From Quillaja saponaria (Eukaryota > Streptophyta > Magnoliopsida > Fabales > Quillajaceae): a stretch of DNA of 64,000 nucleotides. The stretch lies in the NCBI GenBank assembly GCA_029379385.1, contig CM055611.1, positions 7,998,001-8,062,000 of the forward strand. The letters are read 5' to 3'. This document shows, piece by piece, positions 48,478 to 61,196 of this stretch. Made by a program: the position numbers and the translations under genes. Positions within the stretch are counted from its first letter, which is position 1; every line of letters starts with the position of its first letter. Under the pieces are notes generated by a model. It was given only the letters and a program-made list of their open reading frames with translations. It was not told where the DNA came from and made no database searches.

Positions 48478-49135
48478 TTCTGAGCAATACAGACGTCTTG
48501 TTGGTAAGCTGAATTATCTCACACCATATATTGCTTTTGCAACTAGTGTGGTTAGCCAATTTCTTTCTCAGCCTCGAACATCTCATTGGAATGCTATTAT
48601 TTATATCCTAAGATACCTTAAAATTGCATCCGGAAAGGGATTACTATATAAGAATCATGGGCACACTCTAGTTCGAGGATATAATGATGCTAATTAGGCA
48701 AGTTTTCCATTTGATAGAGGATCTATTATAAGATACTGTATATTTCTTGGTGGAAATCGTGTTTCATGGAAAAGCAAAAAGTAGGCTGTTATTGCAAGAT
48801 CCAGTTTTGAATCTGAATACAGGGCCATGACTTATACCAGTGCTAAGTTAGTTTGGTTGAAAAATCTATTAACGATCTTGGATTTCAGCATTCACAACCT
48901 ATAGAGTTAGTATGTGATAATTAAGCTGCATTACATATAGCCTCAAATCCAGTCTTTCATGAATGAACAAAACATATAGAGGTTGACAGTCATTTTGTTG
49001 GTGAAAAGCTCATGGATAATACAATCAAGATCACATATGAAAAGTCTAAAAATCAATTAGTAGACTTATTCACAAAGTCTTTGGCAGGAAATTGGCTGCG
49101 ATATCTATGCAACAAGTTTTGAACATATAATCTCT
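48478..49135 (+). pseudogene. Outer copia RNase H remnant
   Basis: Resumes with 'SEQYRRLVGKLNYL', 'SVVSQFLSQPRTSHWNA', 'ILRYLKIASGKGLLYKNHGH' and 'GYNDAN' (the RNase H GYSDAD box, altered). Next come 'ESEYRAM' and 'KLVWLKNLL'. Late frames reach the polypurine tract at 49148. Stops inside make it non-functional. Confidence 0.85.
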
Positions 49136-49147
49136 ATGCTCTAGCTT

Positions 49148-49156
49148 GAGGGGGAG
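49148..49156 (+). other. Copia polypurine tract
   Basis: gagggggag directly before the 3' LTR start (tgttagag), the primer for second-strand synthesis. Confidence 0.85.
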
Positions 49157-49177
49157 TGTTAGAGTGTAAATATAGAT

Positions 49178-52100
49178 TGTTATAACCCTTAAAACCCGAC
49201 ATCGTACGACACAAGGTATAAATTCACGTTATAAAATAAACAAATTTATTAAATAAAAATATAGTTAAACATGCTATAATTCGATATCTTAGTGTAACCT
49301 TAGTATATATTTAAAAAAAATATTGTGTCTTTGTAGTCATAAAGTAAATAACATTGTGATTAAGTAAATCTAAGTGAGTGAATAATTAATATATATAGGT
49401 ATAAACATATACCATAAGTTTATTTGACTTTGATCTTTAATTTTTTTGACTTTAGCTAAATGTTAATATAATGTAAAACAAAGAAAATTTAATGGACTAG
49501 ATATACATTTTTGACCTTGACTAACCTTTTTTTTTTTTTTTTTTCTTCTTTTCCTCCCTTGGAACTTTCCACCGCCTTCTACTTTTCCCTTTTTATTTTG
49601 GTTCTGCAGAGTTGTTCTTCTTCCCTTTTGGTGGCCAAGCTTTTCCTCCTCTTAGTTACCTTCATTGCCTTTATTTTCAGCTTTGTTTTTCCCTTGTTCT
49701 GCAAAGTAAGATTCTCTTCTTTGTAGCCATTGAAAGACTTCCTTGAAGTGTGTCTTGAAGCTGCTAGAGTAGCCTTAATTCCTTGTTTTGATTCAGGGCT
49801 GTTACAGGGTGGGTGGTACTTTCCAATTCTTCATAGGCATATGGTAAAGTTACTTTGAATTCAGCCTTCTTCCTTGGACATTGTGGTTCTTCTCTCCTTT
49901 TAACTGCTGCCGTGAACCTCTTAAGCTGGTAGGCAGTAGCTCCTTCATCAAAAGGCAACAATTTTACATGGCTGATCTATATGTGGGTAATTCCAAATAT
50001 CTAAAAAAAAAATAACAAAAGAATAAGAAATTCAAGGCGTCTGCAACAGGTTATCAATTTTAACCTTTAGAAATGGTTTGAAATTTACTAGAGGGTATGA
50101 TGTTAAGTTAATTAACTATTATTTACTATGTCTCACAACCATGAATTAAGATCATCCAAGTAGTATATGTTGGACACCATAAAGGAAATTACAGTTACGT
50201 AATATTGTCTTTTGTTAGTTTCAATCATGTGGATTATCATGAATTGGTAGTTCAAACTATACGTATACAAGAACTGGTTAAACTATTACCAAAATTGAAT
50301 AACTTTAGGGCTAGGTTTCTTAGGGCATGTGAAATTCTTTGAGTTCATATCATATTTTAATACTAACAATTTACTTAATGCATCAAGTTTGTTTTTTTTT
50401 TGTTAGTCTGAAACTTCAGTAGTAGATTGACTAAAATTCATGTGACTTGTTTGAGAGAGAGAGAGAGAAAGGAAAGAGATACACTAAGATTTTCTTATCA
50501 AATCTTAGGTGAAGTGGTGGTTTGTAGAATTTGTTAGTTTTCTTGTGGTGATTGCATGAGATTCTTAGTTCTAAGGGAAGTTTGAAATTAATCATGTTTA
50601 ACTGAAAGTTAAAGAAGTAGTTTAATCGAATTAGTTGTAATTCTTTTAAAGTTAATTAAGAATACAAAATAAATAAATTAGAGTTTAATACATTAATATA
50701 AAAGGTTAAATTAAGCTTGTGATGGGAATTCAATAATTAATTAACTTAAGGTTAATGAAATGGAATTTGAATAAAATACAATTAGATGAATGATGTGAAA
50801 TTTCTAGGTGAAGGCATGAATATATATATAAGATTGAGAGAATTAATGTTGATGTGTTGTTAAATCGTTATAATTCAAGTTTTTAGTAGTTCTTAAATAA
50901 TTAATTTAACCTTGAAGTTAAAGTTGGAATATAAGGTAGTGTTGAAAATGAGAGTTAAGTGGTTTTGAATGGATGCAGGGCAACTAGGAATTTTATGAAA
51001 GCCCTATTTTTGTTATGTGAGGAAATGAGTGGGTTCAAGATTAATTTGAGGAAAGGTTTCTAAATAATAAAGATAGATATACTTGTCTATTAACAAACCC
51101 GAAAAACGGAATTGGATTTTGTTTTTCTAAGAGAAAGTTATGTTCAATTAACTACAGTTAGGTCAGAACTCTCAAAATCCTGCGTTTTGTAGAATTTGAT
51201 GCAACTTCAAAGAATAAACTGTATTGATATACTATTATAAATCTACATGTGTCTAGTATTTTATAAATTTTACGAAACTGGATTTGGGATTTCCTAGAAA
51301 AAGATATGATCATTAAAGTGGACACTGGTCCAAAACCCAAGTTTGGATAGTATCAACATCTCTAACTTGCTAGTGCTTTCTATCTTTGCTAATAGTTTCC
51401 TTCTTCCCTGTGCATTGTCAAGATATTTAAAATGTTTTTTCATTATTAACCTTATCACATAAAGTCCAATTCATATTAATTGACATGTATAGCTTAATGA
51501 AAAACTTTTGTAAAGGAACCTAGACAAGTTGAGATATAAGCTTAGTAATTAAAAGATTATAACGATAATGTTTATGAACTAAATATTATTTGGGAATATG
51601 AATTTCATTTTCAGATTCTAATGTGGACCTGATGAGACTCGTGAATGTAAGTGTGGGTAATGAATGTAATCGGTTACGGGTGAGTGGTTAATTGCTACCT
51701 TTAGGGGTTAGATTAGTATGTGTAATTATATGTGTATTGAATATACGTGATATATGGAAAATAAGCAAGTATAATATTTTGGTAATTTATTTGAATTATG
51801 TTTGTTTGATATTAGTTGCTTTGTTTAACATTGGCTGTGGTTGATAAGGGCCAACAAAGTAAGGTTTTTATAAAAAATAATTTTTATATGATTTTTATCT
51901 CTGGAATTAAAAATCTAGGTGCACCTAGGATGTTCCAATTTAAAATCATAAGAAATTTTGATTTTGATAAATGTTTCTAAATTGAGTGCTCAGTCCCGGT
52001 TGGATGGATTGTGTAAGGAGATCAATTTGTTGTGCGGGCGCATAAATGCTTGGTAGAGGGTGATAATGTTGTGTGTGGTTGAGTCACTCATTGGCCCTTT

Positions 52101-52791
52101 GATTGCTTTGTGTGATATTATTGCTCTGATTAAATTGTAATCCTGTGTTTTATGTAATTTCTAAATTTATGATGATTAAAATGTATACGTGTAATGTGAA
52201 TTAAGGTATGAATAATATTACATAAGGTATGAATTAAGGATGATGCTAGTACCCTTTAGGTACGATTTTCCACTCACGAAGTCCATAGGACTCACCCATC
52301 TCTTGTGGATATTTTTTTTAGTGACAAGAGTTTGGAACATGTCGTCGTCGAGCTTCATATTTGCTGAATGAGTATGGCACGATATTTTTAGGATCTTAAA
52401 CTTACAGTAGGTGAAAGTTGCAGTCACACTAGAGCTGTGAGGTGTCTAGTTTTGGTATCATGTGAGAATCTAGTTATTTGCTTGATTAGAATATGGATGG
52501 AGTGAATCTCTTAGATGTCTTGGTGTTATTGTTGCATGAGGTCATGAGCATATGTGTTTGCATTTTGAAGCATATTCCCAATTGTTTGGGACCTTTGTCA
52601 AAACAATTTTCTAATAAATTGTTAACTGTTTCGAAAAAATAAAATTTTACAATGAAGTTTTGTATTATAAAGTTACTTTTATCCTTTTGATGGTTCAAAA
52701 GTCATGTTTGTTATTTGGTTTTGGAGTCAGGGTTACAGAGGTTTGGTTCTCCAATCCTCTGGCCAATCATACCTCCATGAGGGGTGTGACA
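49178..52791 (+). mobile_element. Solo LTR (3614 bp) inside the copia 3' LTR, TSD tagat
   Basis: Starts tgttataaccc and ends ggggtgtgaca, with a perfect 5-bp duplication, tagat, at 49173-49177 and 52792-52796. Removing it restores the copia LTR text known from the 5' copy. Matches to the element at 56083 include 'ttgataagggccaa', 'tgctcagtccc' / 'tactcagtccc' and 'ttacagaggtttggtt'. No gag-pol is present. T15 and (GA)n runs lie near 49529 and 50455. Confidence 0.88.
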
Positions 52792-53004
52792 TAGATGGCT
52801 TAGTTAGTGGGTCAAATAGCTTAGTTAATGGATCAATTTCCTTATTTATAGTTTCCTTATTTATGTATAGTTAACTTACTTGTACTCCACATAAACTTGT
52901 ACTCAACACAATCTCATAGTATAAATATATTATCTTGGTATGAGGAATCCTTATCCAATTCATCAAAACACTTTGAGTATTTCTCTTTTAGGTCTTACAA
53001 TAAG

Positions 53005-54790
53005 TATATTATGGAGAAGGTTAAGAATCAGCTAGCTGGTTAGAAAGTAAATATGTTACCCTTAGCAGGTAGAACGATATTGGTTCAATCAATGTTACAA
53101 TCTATTCTAATAGGGATCATTGATGAAGTTGATAAGTTGAGTAGGAGGTTCCTATAGGGTGGTATTGAAGAAAAAAAAATGGATTCATATGGTTAACTAG
53201 GAAACGGTTGCAAAGGGCAAAAAACATGGGGTCTTAGGTTCAAGGACCTTTGGTCGATGAATGTTGCCTTTATGATGAAGCTCAGTTGGGGTTTGATAAC
53301 TAGAGCAGAAGATGGGTACAAGTGATGAGTAATAAGTATTCAAATGGGAAAGACGTTTACCGGCCACATGTGGCTAAGTCTATGAAATCCCCTTTATGGA
53401 TGGATGTGCTCGATGTTGATTAGATGAGTTGGGCGATAGTCTTTGAGTTCATAAGAGCTTTTGGTGATTCGAACTTCATGAAGCTAGAGATTTTGTTTCC
53501 AAGTAATATTTGTACAAGTATTCATTCTATCCTTCCTCCTATGCCTTATGAGAATACAAATAGTGTTGCATGTGGCCTGTCACCCAATGGGTCTTCTTAG
53601 TCAATTTAGCTTATTGTTTGGTCTTTGGCAAGGATGCATAAAAGAAAATTGTGGGTTAGAAGTTAATATGGAAATGGAATGGGCCTCATCATATTAGAAG
53701 TTTTTTCTAGTTAGTTATGAACGAAGGGTTACCAACCAACCATAATCTAGCTCGTCGTATGGATGGAATTAGTCCTATATGCATGATCTGCAACTTGCAG
53801 GCCGAAAACGATTATGCTTAGGGATTGCCCTTCAGCCCATAAAATTTGGACTGGGGTTATGGGTGGTAGAAGCTGCCTTTTATTCTACTTAGGCTCTTTG
53901 GCAAACTAGATGCTCTTCTAATTATGTGACAATTCTAGGGATGGGTCTTGGCAATATAGTTTAAAGTCACTTGTTAGTATATGGAAATAGAGGAATTTAA
54001 GGGTGTTTAAAGATAATTTTAGCTGGTCTCAGTGCCTTGAAAGGGATATCTTCCATTTTTTTAGAGAGATGAAGTTGGTTAAAGAGTCTTCTATGCTCCA
54101 CTCTCCAAACAGGCAGTATGAGCATAGATAGGTTAGTTGGAGTTCGTCGTCAAAGTCCTAGGTGAATTTGAATACAGATGGGGCTTCTAAAGAGAACCTA
54201 AGATTTGCTAGTGCTATTGGGGTCATTCAGAATAGCTCTAGTGAGTGGGAGCTTAGTTTTGGTAGGAAAATACGTCATTGCTTTTTTTTATTAGAGCTAA
54301 GTTGTAAGCTCTGTGGCTAGGGCTCCTAGATGCTTGGAATAGAGGTTGCATAAAGGTTATGGTGGAAGTGGATTTGCAAGTGATTCTTTAGCTGATCTTT
54401 AAGGCGAAATGTAATCTTAAAGCTCATAAGCCACTTGTCAATGACATTCTTAGGATTTTTATTCAAGACTGGGAGGTTAGGTTGAACCATGTTCATTGGG
54501 AAGGTAATATAGTAGCTGAATATCTAGCAAACTTGACATTATATGGCGAAGAGAATGATTTTAAGTGATTCAGATGCCCCCTTCTACCAGTATGCTTAGA
54601 AAGGCAGACTAAGTTGGTGTGGCTTGGCAACGTAGAATAGTTGTTTTTCCTTCTTTCCTTATAATAATAATAGAAAATTGTATTGGATTAGTAATCCTTA
54701 TTAGTGGAAATTAGTTATGAGCCCTTATAGTTCTTGTTTCGGTAAATACCCATTGTATATGTCCATTTGAAATAAAGTGATTAAAAGTTA
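53005..54790 (+). mobile_element. L1-type LINE, 3' portion after the copia insertion
   Basis: Continues the reverse transcriptase C-terminus ('YIMEKVKNQLAG', 'MLPLAGRTILVQSMLQSI', 'VDKLSRRFL'). A decayed linker follows, then an RNase H-like stretch ('LNTDGASKENLRFASAIGVI', about 54170-54230), as in many plant L1 elements. The 3' UTR ends near 54790 ('gaaataaagtgatta'). Stops and frameshifts are frequent, and no intact frame over 60 codons remains. Confidence 0.8.
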
Positions 54791-56082
54791 AGTGCACAAC
54801 CATTACTTTCCATTTTCAGATCCAAATATTTTTAGAAAAAACTTTCAAACTTTTTCAAAATTAGTTTCATTGACAAATCAAATGATTAGAAATAATTTTT
54901 AGTGTTTCATAATTAGCTGTGGAAATTGGTGAGTGACATATCGCTCTCTAATCCATGGCTAATTAGTAATTAGTAAGGGATTAGAGAGAGAATATGAATT
55001 CGTCATAACCTTGGTGCCAAACCAATTTTCCATGTAATATGTGTTGGTGTAAAGTTTGTGAGAAAGTAGTGTGGGAATAGTGAGAAAATATTTTCCTGAC
55101 TAAATTTAGTGAGTGATAGATTCCAGGGTAATTCTTTGCTGAACATCCTAGAAATGTAGCGATGAACATATCCCTCCTTAACTTTAGCTAGGGAAGTTTT
55201 TCCTAACCATTTCCTTGCAAAATGAAATGAGTATTTCATCTAATTCAAATTTCATTTGGTGATGGAATCACGAGTAAATCTATCTCTCACTAAATTTTAT
55301 AATAATCAACCCCCCCTCCCTTCACTTTTCTTGTTTTTGGGTAACCTCTCTTTCTTTCACTACCATCATTGTCGTCAATCTGCTTTGCCATAGCTATTGC
55401 TGCTAATCCCAATCACCATTACACATGCCTATGCCAGCCGCCTCTGCCTTCAGCAACCACCAATTTTGGAGCTTCGAAAGAATGCATTTTTTTGTTGTGT
55501 TTTTGTGGTTTAGGTTTTGACTTAGTTGTTGATAATGATTTCTAATTGATTTAGGTATAGTTTTTATTATTATTGTTAGGTATTGATTTAGGTTTTATTT
55601 TGAATATTAGGGATTGATTTTGGATGATTTATATTGGTATTGTTAATTTCGTTTTGGCTTTAGTTATTGTTTTGATTAATAGTTGTTGTTGATTGTTATA
55701 TATCGATTTACGTGTTTTATTTAGGAATTGATTTTGTTGAAGTATGTTTTATAGTTGTTATTTTGAATATAGGTTTTGATATTTTAGTCATACTATTATC
55801 TTAGATGAGTAATTTGTTAAAATTTGTTTAGGTTATGATTTGATAAAAAGTTGATAAAATTTACAAATTAGATAAAAAGATTTTTAATTAGACATAGTTG
55901 CAAAAAAAGAATTTGTAATTAGTTTCCTAGATAAGTACTTTAATAAATAATTATTAATTAAATTTACATTAAACATTTGAGATAAATGTTTTGAATAATA
56001 TATTTACAATTAAATTAGTATCTTAATTAGTCTAATATAATAGTTAAAAAATATTTTTAGAAATATAATGTTATGATGAAAC
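54791..56082. other. AT-rich spacer, no gene seen
   Basis: Holds short self-complementary phrases near 54925-54990 ('gctctctaatcc', later 'gggattagagagag') that suggest a decayed foldback element. From about 55490 it is T-rich with repeated 'gttttgatttagg'-like phrases. No coding similarity is seen. Confidence 0.4.
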
Positions 56083-56346
56083 TGTTATAACCCGATATTT
56101 TAATATACATTTTAGAATGTTTGTATATAACTTGTATGATTAGGTGAATAAAATTTTATACGCAGTAGAATTAAAATAAATAAAAACTTGTATATATTAG
56201 ATATACATACATATATACACACATATATATGAAATTGGGAAATTAATTTTACCATATCATTGGTTGACTTAGAACTTGATTAACATGTGTGATTTTATTT
56301 GTGGCTGTAACAAATGTGTAAACAAGGAAAAAAAAATTGGAAAAAC

Positions 56347-56349
<3 letters not shown>

Positions 56350-56378
<29 letters not shown>
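56350..56378. repeat. (TA)n microsatellite in the solo LTR
   Basis: About fourteen AT dinucleotides. Confidence 0.9.
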
Positions 56379-56380
<2 letters not shown>

Positions 56381-57642
56381 AAATACATGTTACAAGATTT
56401 AATAAACACCACATATTCACATTTTTGACACTTGTACTTGAGTATTTTATTATTTTTTCTTTTCTTTGTTTATTTATTTCTTTTGGTAGATTTTGCTTCT
56501 CAGTTTTTTGCCTCCACCACCTTCCTTCCCCTTTTCTTTCTTTTGCTTCTCGATCTTTCTAAAGTTGCTATCATGTTTTGTATTCCTGGCTCTGCTGTGG
56601 GTATTCCATCCCTCTTGCTCAATGTTACAGCTATTCCTTTCCACTTGGTTGTGTGTGAGTGTTGGCTTAGGTGATCTTTGGACCCTTCCAACTATGGGTG
56701 AGTTTTCCTTTCCTTCTTGCCATGAGAAAGTCCCCTGTTTTTTCCATGAAATTGCTTAGGTTGCTCAGCAAATTCTTCTCTTGAACCAGCCCCCATTTTG
56801 CAACAACCTCCCTCCCTCCTTGTTGTTGTTCTTGCCTGCTTCCTTTAACTCTTGTTTGGCTGTGGTAGTAGCACTAGGGAGCAGCAACTTGGCTGCGTTG
56901 TTTTAGCATCTTGGTAGCAAGAACAATAATGTGAAGTTCCTAATCTCTCGAATAATATCAGAAAATGAGTTGGCATGGAAGGATGATAAGGTGTTTAGGC
57001 GCCAAATGCTTGCAAGAATCAATCTAGTGCAGATTCAATACTTAGAGGTACTTCCTATACTAATAGACTGGCCTTGAACAATTACCTGTGAAGGCCATGG
57101 TGTAGAACCACCATCCTGTTATTGTTTTTTTCTCTTGTAAGACGAGTGCACCCAAGCGTGCTATATGTGACCAGCAATTCAATGCATCATGAATGATATA
57201 AAGCTCATATAACAGTACTAATTAATCTTGATTCTACTTCACCTTTTAGACATTTCCACCAATGAGCAAAAATGGAGTGGAAAGTTCAATATTAGGAAAT
57301 GAACAGGGCCAAAAATTTGGCTGATGGTAACACCACCAAAGAAATCTACCCCTTTGTCTTGAGATGTAACTTGTAGCATGGTAATCTAAGAGGTACATCT
57401 GCCACCCTCTTCTTTTGATGGTTCTATGTCTTTCATCTAATTAAGGTAGTGGTTTTCTTAAGTTATGGACAATGAGCATATAGGAGGTTAGTTGATAATT
57501 AGAAGATAAATTGTGGAGTTGAATTAAGTTGATATGAATGTAGTTTAATTCAAGCTTGATGAATATCAGGTAGTCAGTTTAATTTAAATGCAAGTTAGAA
57601 TTTGAATATGATTGAAATTTGAAGATGCATGTTGAATTATTG

Positions 57643-57645
<3 letters not shown>

Positions 57646-57679
<34 letters not shown>
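57646..57679. repeat. (TA)n microsatellite in the solo LTR
   Basis: About sixteen TA dinucleotides. Confidence 0.9.
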
Positions 57680-57681
<2 letters not shown>

Positions 57682-60439
57682 CATACATACACACATCAAT
57701 GGTAGGAACTTATGCACTCAAGATGTTTGATAAAATGTTTCAAGAAACTAGTTATAACTTTATGAGTAAAACTTGATAGATTTAATTCTTGGTGATTAGT
57801 TGTTATTTGAATTTGAATAAAAAGTTAACGACCAAGAGTAAAGAGTAGTTGGTTAATATTGTGAGTTAAGTAGTTAATGGAAATGAGTGAAAGTATGAAT
57901 AAAAAGGCAATTACCTGTAGGTACAATGATGGAAATGTGGGTTAAGTGGTTAATAAAAGGGAAGCAAGATCAGATTTTGTAAGCTAGAGAAATCGGGTAT
58001 TTCGGGGTCTTTATGGCTGAATTAGGTTAAGAGTTCTAAAGAGAAAATGTAGCTTATGGTCTTGGGATGATATTTAGAAAGTTTCATAGTTTGATTTGTA
58101 GTATATTTATTGTTAGAATTGTTGGACTATAGCTAGGTTTTTGTAGGATTTTAGGTGAGTTCAATCAGTTTAGAGAACTTCATCGAGGGTTGTGGTTTGA
58201 ATTAGCTTAGAAACTCAAAACAAGAATTGTTCCTCACATATAAAGGGAAAATTATGGAGTTTTTCAAGTTTTAATTTAATGTGATGTGTATTTTAGAGGT
58301 GTTGGAATTCATAGTTGTGATTTTCAGGTTCTAATTAAACCTATTTTAATGTAATTGAGTTTGGAGGCTCTTAAAGGATGAATTAGGAGTAGCTTTCTAA
58401 AGATTAATTGTTCCTAACATATTGATAAAATAGACTAGTAAGTTTGATAATTTAATTCCCAAGTATGAGAATTCTATAAGCCTTGGAATACGAGGTTAGC
58501 AACCAAAATTGTGTGAGTTCCTTATTTATGTTCATGTGAGGATTTAAGTGAGTTCGAGACTAATTTTAGGAGAAATTTCAAAGTAAGAAAGATAGATAAC
58601 TTCCTCAATATAATTTTTGAACTTGGTTTTGTTAAAATTGGTTAAGTATGTAAGTTGAAATCAAACATATCTTTAAGATAATTGTGAAAATGCCTAAAGA
58701 ATGGTTAATTCTAAATAAATGCATAAAATTTAGTATTTATAGAGATTTTTGTAATTAAAAAGGTTAATCTATGAATGGATAAACTTAGCAATACTTGATA
58801 AACGTAATTGCAGCTCTAAAAAATATTGTTGAGTTAATGACATAAATGAACGTAATAGGAGTAATGAGTAAGATCGGTAAATGGTGAGTAGATAACTACT
58901 ACCCTTTAATTGATAAATTAGTGTGTTTGATTGTTTCAATGTATTTTTCTATATATGTATATGTTATATAGTGGTAAATAAGAATTATATTGATATGATA
59001 TACTCAAGCGACTTATGTTTGATGTGTGTTTTTGTTTGTGTTTGATAAGGGCCAATGAAACTGTTTTCTTTTCAAAATAATTTTTACTTCCGAAATAGAA
59101 TCCGGGTGTACCTAGGATATTCTGATATACTTTGATCTGATAAGTGTTTAGAAATGACCGAGTACTCAGTCCCAATGGGGTGGATATTTTCTAGAAATAT
59201 ATTTGATGTGCGGCCATAAAAATTGCCAGGTAGGAGGATGTATGGTGGGCGGGGTTAAGTTACTCTGTCCCTTTATGTGCTTTAAGTGTTTTGATAATTT
59301 TTATTTGATTTTATAGTGTATTACTTGAATTGTGCTTGTTAAGTTTTACGCTTTTTATATTTGAGTACGTGTGACATTTAGTTGTATGTAATTTATGTCA
59401 TTTTGATATTATTTATCCTATGTAGTAAATATATGTGTTGAGTGATGCTAGTACACTTATGGTACATTTGTCCATTCACTGAGTTCATGGGACTCATCAC
59501 TTTCTTGTTGATTTTTTTTAGTAATAGGATTTTAGTTTATATCATCAATGAAGTCGTGACTTGTCGATAGCATGCAACAAAGTATTTATTTGGAATCTCA
59601 TACTTGAAGTCAATGATGAAAGTTTGCAGTCGCATTATGACTTTGGGGTACATGGTTTTGTGTCGTGTAATAGTTTAGTTATTTTTTGTTATGGAAAAAA
59701 TTAGGGCGGAGCTCTATGTGTTTATTGAGTTTGTGTAAACTGGTTGAATGTAAGTAGAGATTATTTGTGTATTTTAGACTTGTTCTACATTGCAGGGAAC
59801 CTCTGCCAAATTTTTTAATAAACTGTTATGTATTTTTGTAAATAAACATTTGTAGTTAAAGTAGTATTTTCTAAATCTTATTTTTATTCCTTGGTTTGGT
59901 CAATAGTTATTTCTTTGTTTTAAATTTAGGATTACAGAGGTTTGGTTACCCATTCCCCATTCTTCAGGTCAGTCATGCCTTCGTGTGGAGTATGGGGTAT
60001 AACAGAAACTATTAGATAGCACTCTTTATAAACACTTCAAAATTCAAATTCAAATGCTTATATTAGTCTATCTATGAATTGTCTATATTTGTTTAAACCT
60101 AAGACCATGAATGCATACCCTTTAAACCTTAGAATATTGTTCAAGGATCAATAACTACAAATAAATTCTTATGTTCATTATCATAGTTTGGACAAATATT
60201 GAATTCATTTGTTATTGTTCTTTGCATTGTCTCAATTAGACAGTTTAAGAAATTGGGACATAAATCTAAATAATGATTTCCCAAATATTTTTTATTTTTT
60301 ATTTGAAGTTTCGACGATTGTTATTTCTTTAATTTTTTGAGTGTATTTATAAACACAGTGCAACCATATTTATCATGTTCTTAGTCGTGTTATTAGCATC
60401 TACTTTGAATGAATTTTTTACGGTTGTCATTTCTCTATG

Positions 60440-61190
60440 AGCAATTCCTCATTTAGGACAACTGGGTTTATGCAAGTTTATGTGTTTATGTTAGTAAACT
60501 TTAAAGATTGAGTATCAAGAGGAGAAAATGTCTAAACACACATTCATTTGATGAGTCAGGAGTATCAACATGTCCACGGTGATGAACACGACATGGAACA
60601 AATGGTTTCTCATTTAGGTAAAAAATGTTTATTTTATGCAAGTTTAGATGTCTAGGCTAGTAAACTTTAAAAAACAAGTATTTGGAGATAAGGGGCAAAA
60701 ATTTCAAATATTGCATGTGCGTTTCTAGTAAATTTTGAAAATTAGTTATTAGGGGATTAATGTCAAAAACACATCTATTTGATGAGCCGAAAGTACTGAC
60801 ACGTCTACGGTGATGAATAAAACTTCTAAGAATAAAAGGTTTCTCATTTGGGTTAATGAGATTCATTTTATGCAAGTTTATAATTTAACTTAGTAAAATT
60901 TTTAAGTTAATTACCTTTCATTTTATAAATGTTTGTAGGGCATCATTGATGGATCATTGGCTACTTCACATCCTCAAAATGAGCTAGTACTAGAGGAGAA
61001 TCATCAGGAGGGTGATCATTCTGAGTTAGGCGCGGATGAGTAGTTTGGATTATTTTATTAGAATTTGCATTATTTTTTTATGTGCAATTTAGAAATAAAA
61101 TCTAATTATGTACATTGTTTATTTTGAATAATTTATGTAATAGGTGTATTTTTTACATTATTTGTACAATATATCCAATGTTTTATAAAT
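60440..61190 (+). mobile_element. CACTA remnant, left arm (3' end pointing right)
   Basis: Two to three tandem diverged units of about 230 bp (60440-60900) share 'tttgatgag(t/c)c', 'ac(a/g)tgtc(c/t)acggtgatgaa'-type text and 'attttatgcaagttt'. After 'ttgtag' comes a short frame (about 60939-61041) with an acidic end: 'LEENHQEGDHSELGADE' then stop. That resembles the last exon of a CACTA transposase. A 3' flank follows with 'aataatttatgtaata'. No catalytic transposase core is seen, so the assignment rests on layout and on the inverted relative to the right. Confidence 0.45.
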
Positions 61191-61196
61191 GCACAA

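Larger units (their letters stand above)
39979..52999 (+). mobile_element. Ty1/copia LTR retrotransposon carrying two later insertions
   Basis: The 5' LTR (39979-40165, 187 bp) is followed at once by the primer-binding site. The 3' LTR (49157-52999) follows a polypurine tract at 49148-49156. Both LTRs start tgt-tagag and end aggtcttaca. A 5-bp target duplication, ataag, is at 39974-39978 and 53000-53004. Gag, protease, integrase and RT remnants precede an inner copia segment (43794-48477); RNase H resumes after it. The 3' LTR is split by a 3.6-kb solo LTR. All coding frames contain stops. Confidence 0.9.
56083..60004 (+). mobile_element. Solo LTR (3922 bp), TSD gaaac
   Basis: Starts tgttataaccc and ends tatggggtataaca. 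A perfect 5-bp duplication, gaaac, is at 56078-56082 and 60005-60009. It follows the 49178 element over its length with length changes at (TA)n runs (56350-56378, 57646-57679). Short pyrimidine-rich frames (56314-56759) are not genes: they overlap each other and have no domains. No internal protein domain was found. Confidence 0.85.

Noticed and set aside
56314..56759. Cluster of overlapping plus- and minus-strand frames of 60-90 codons
   Set aside because: Pyrimidine-rich LTR sequence; frames overlap one another and none has a domain or exon structure.
60657..60875. Minus-strand frame resembling the plus-strand frame at 62844-63038
   Set aside because: The shared residues come from an inverted DNA repeat, and the left copy is antisense to the presumed transposase direction. 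I do not count either as a gene.
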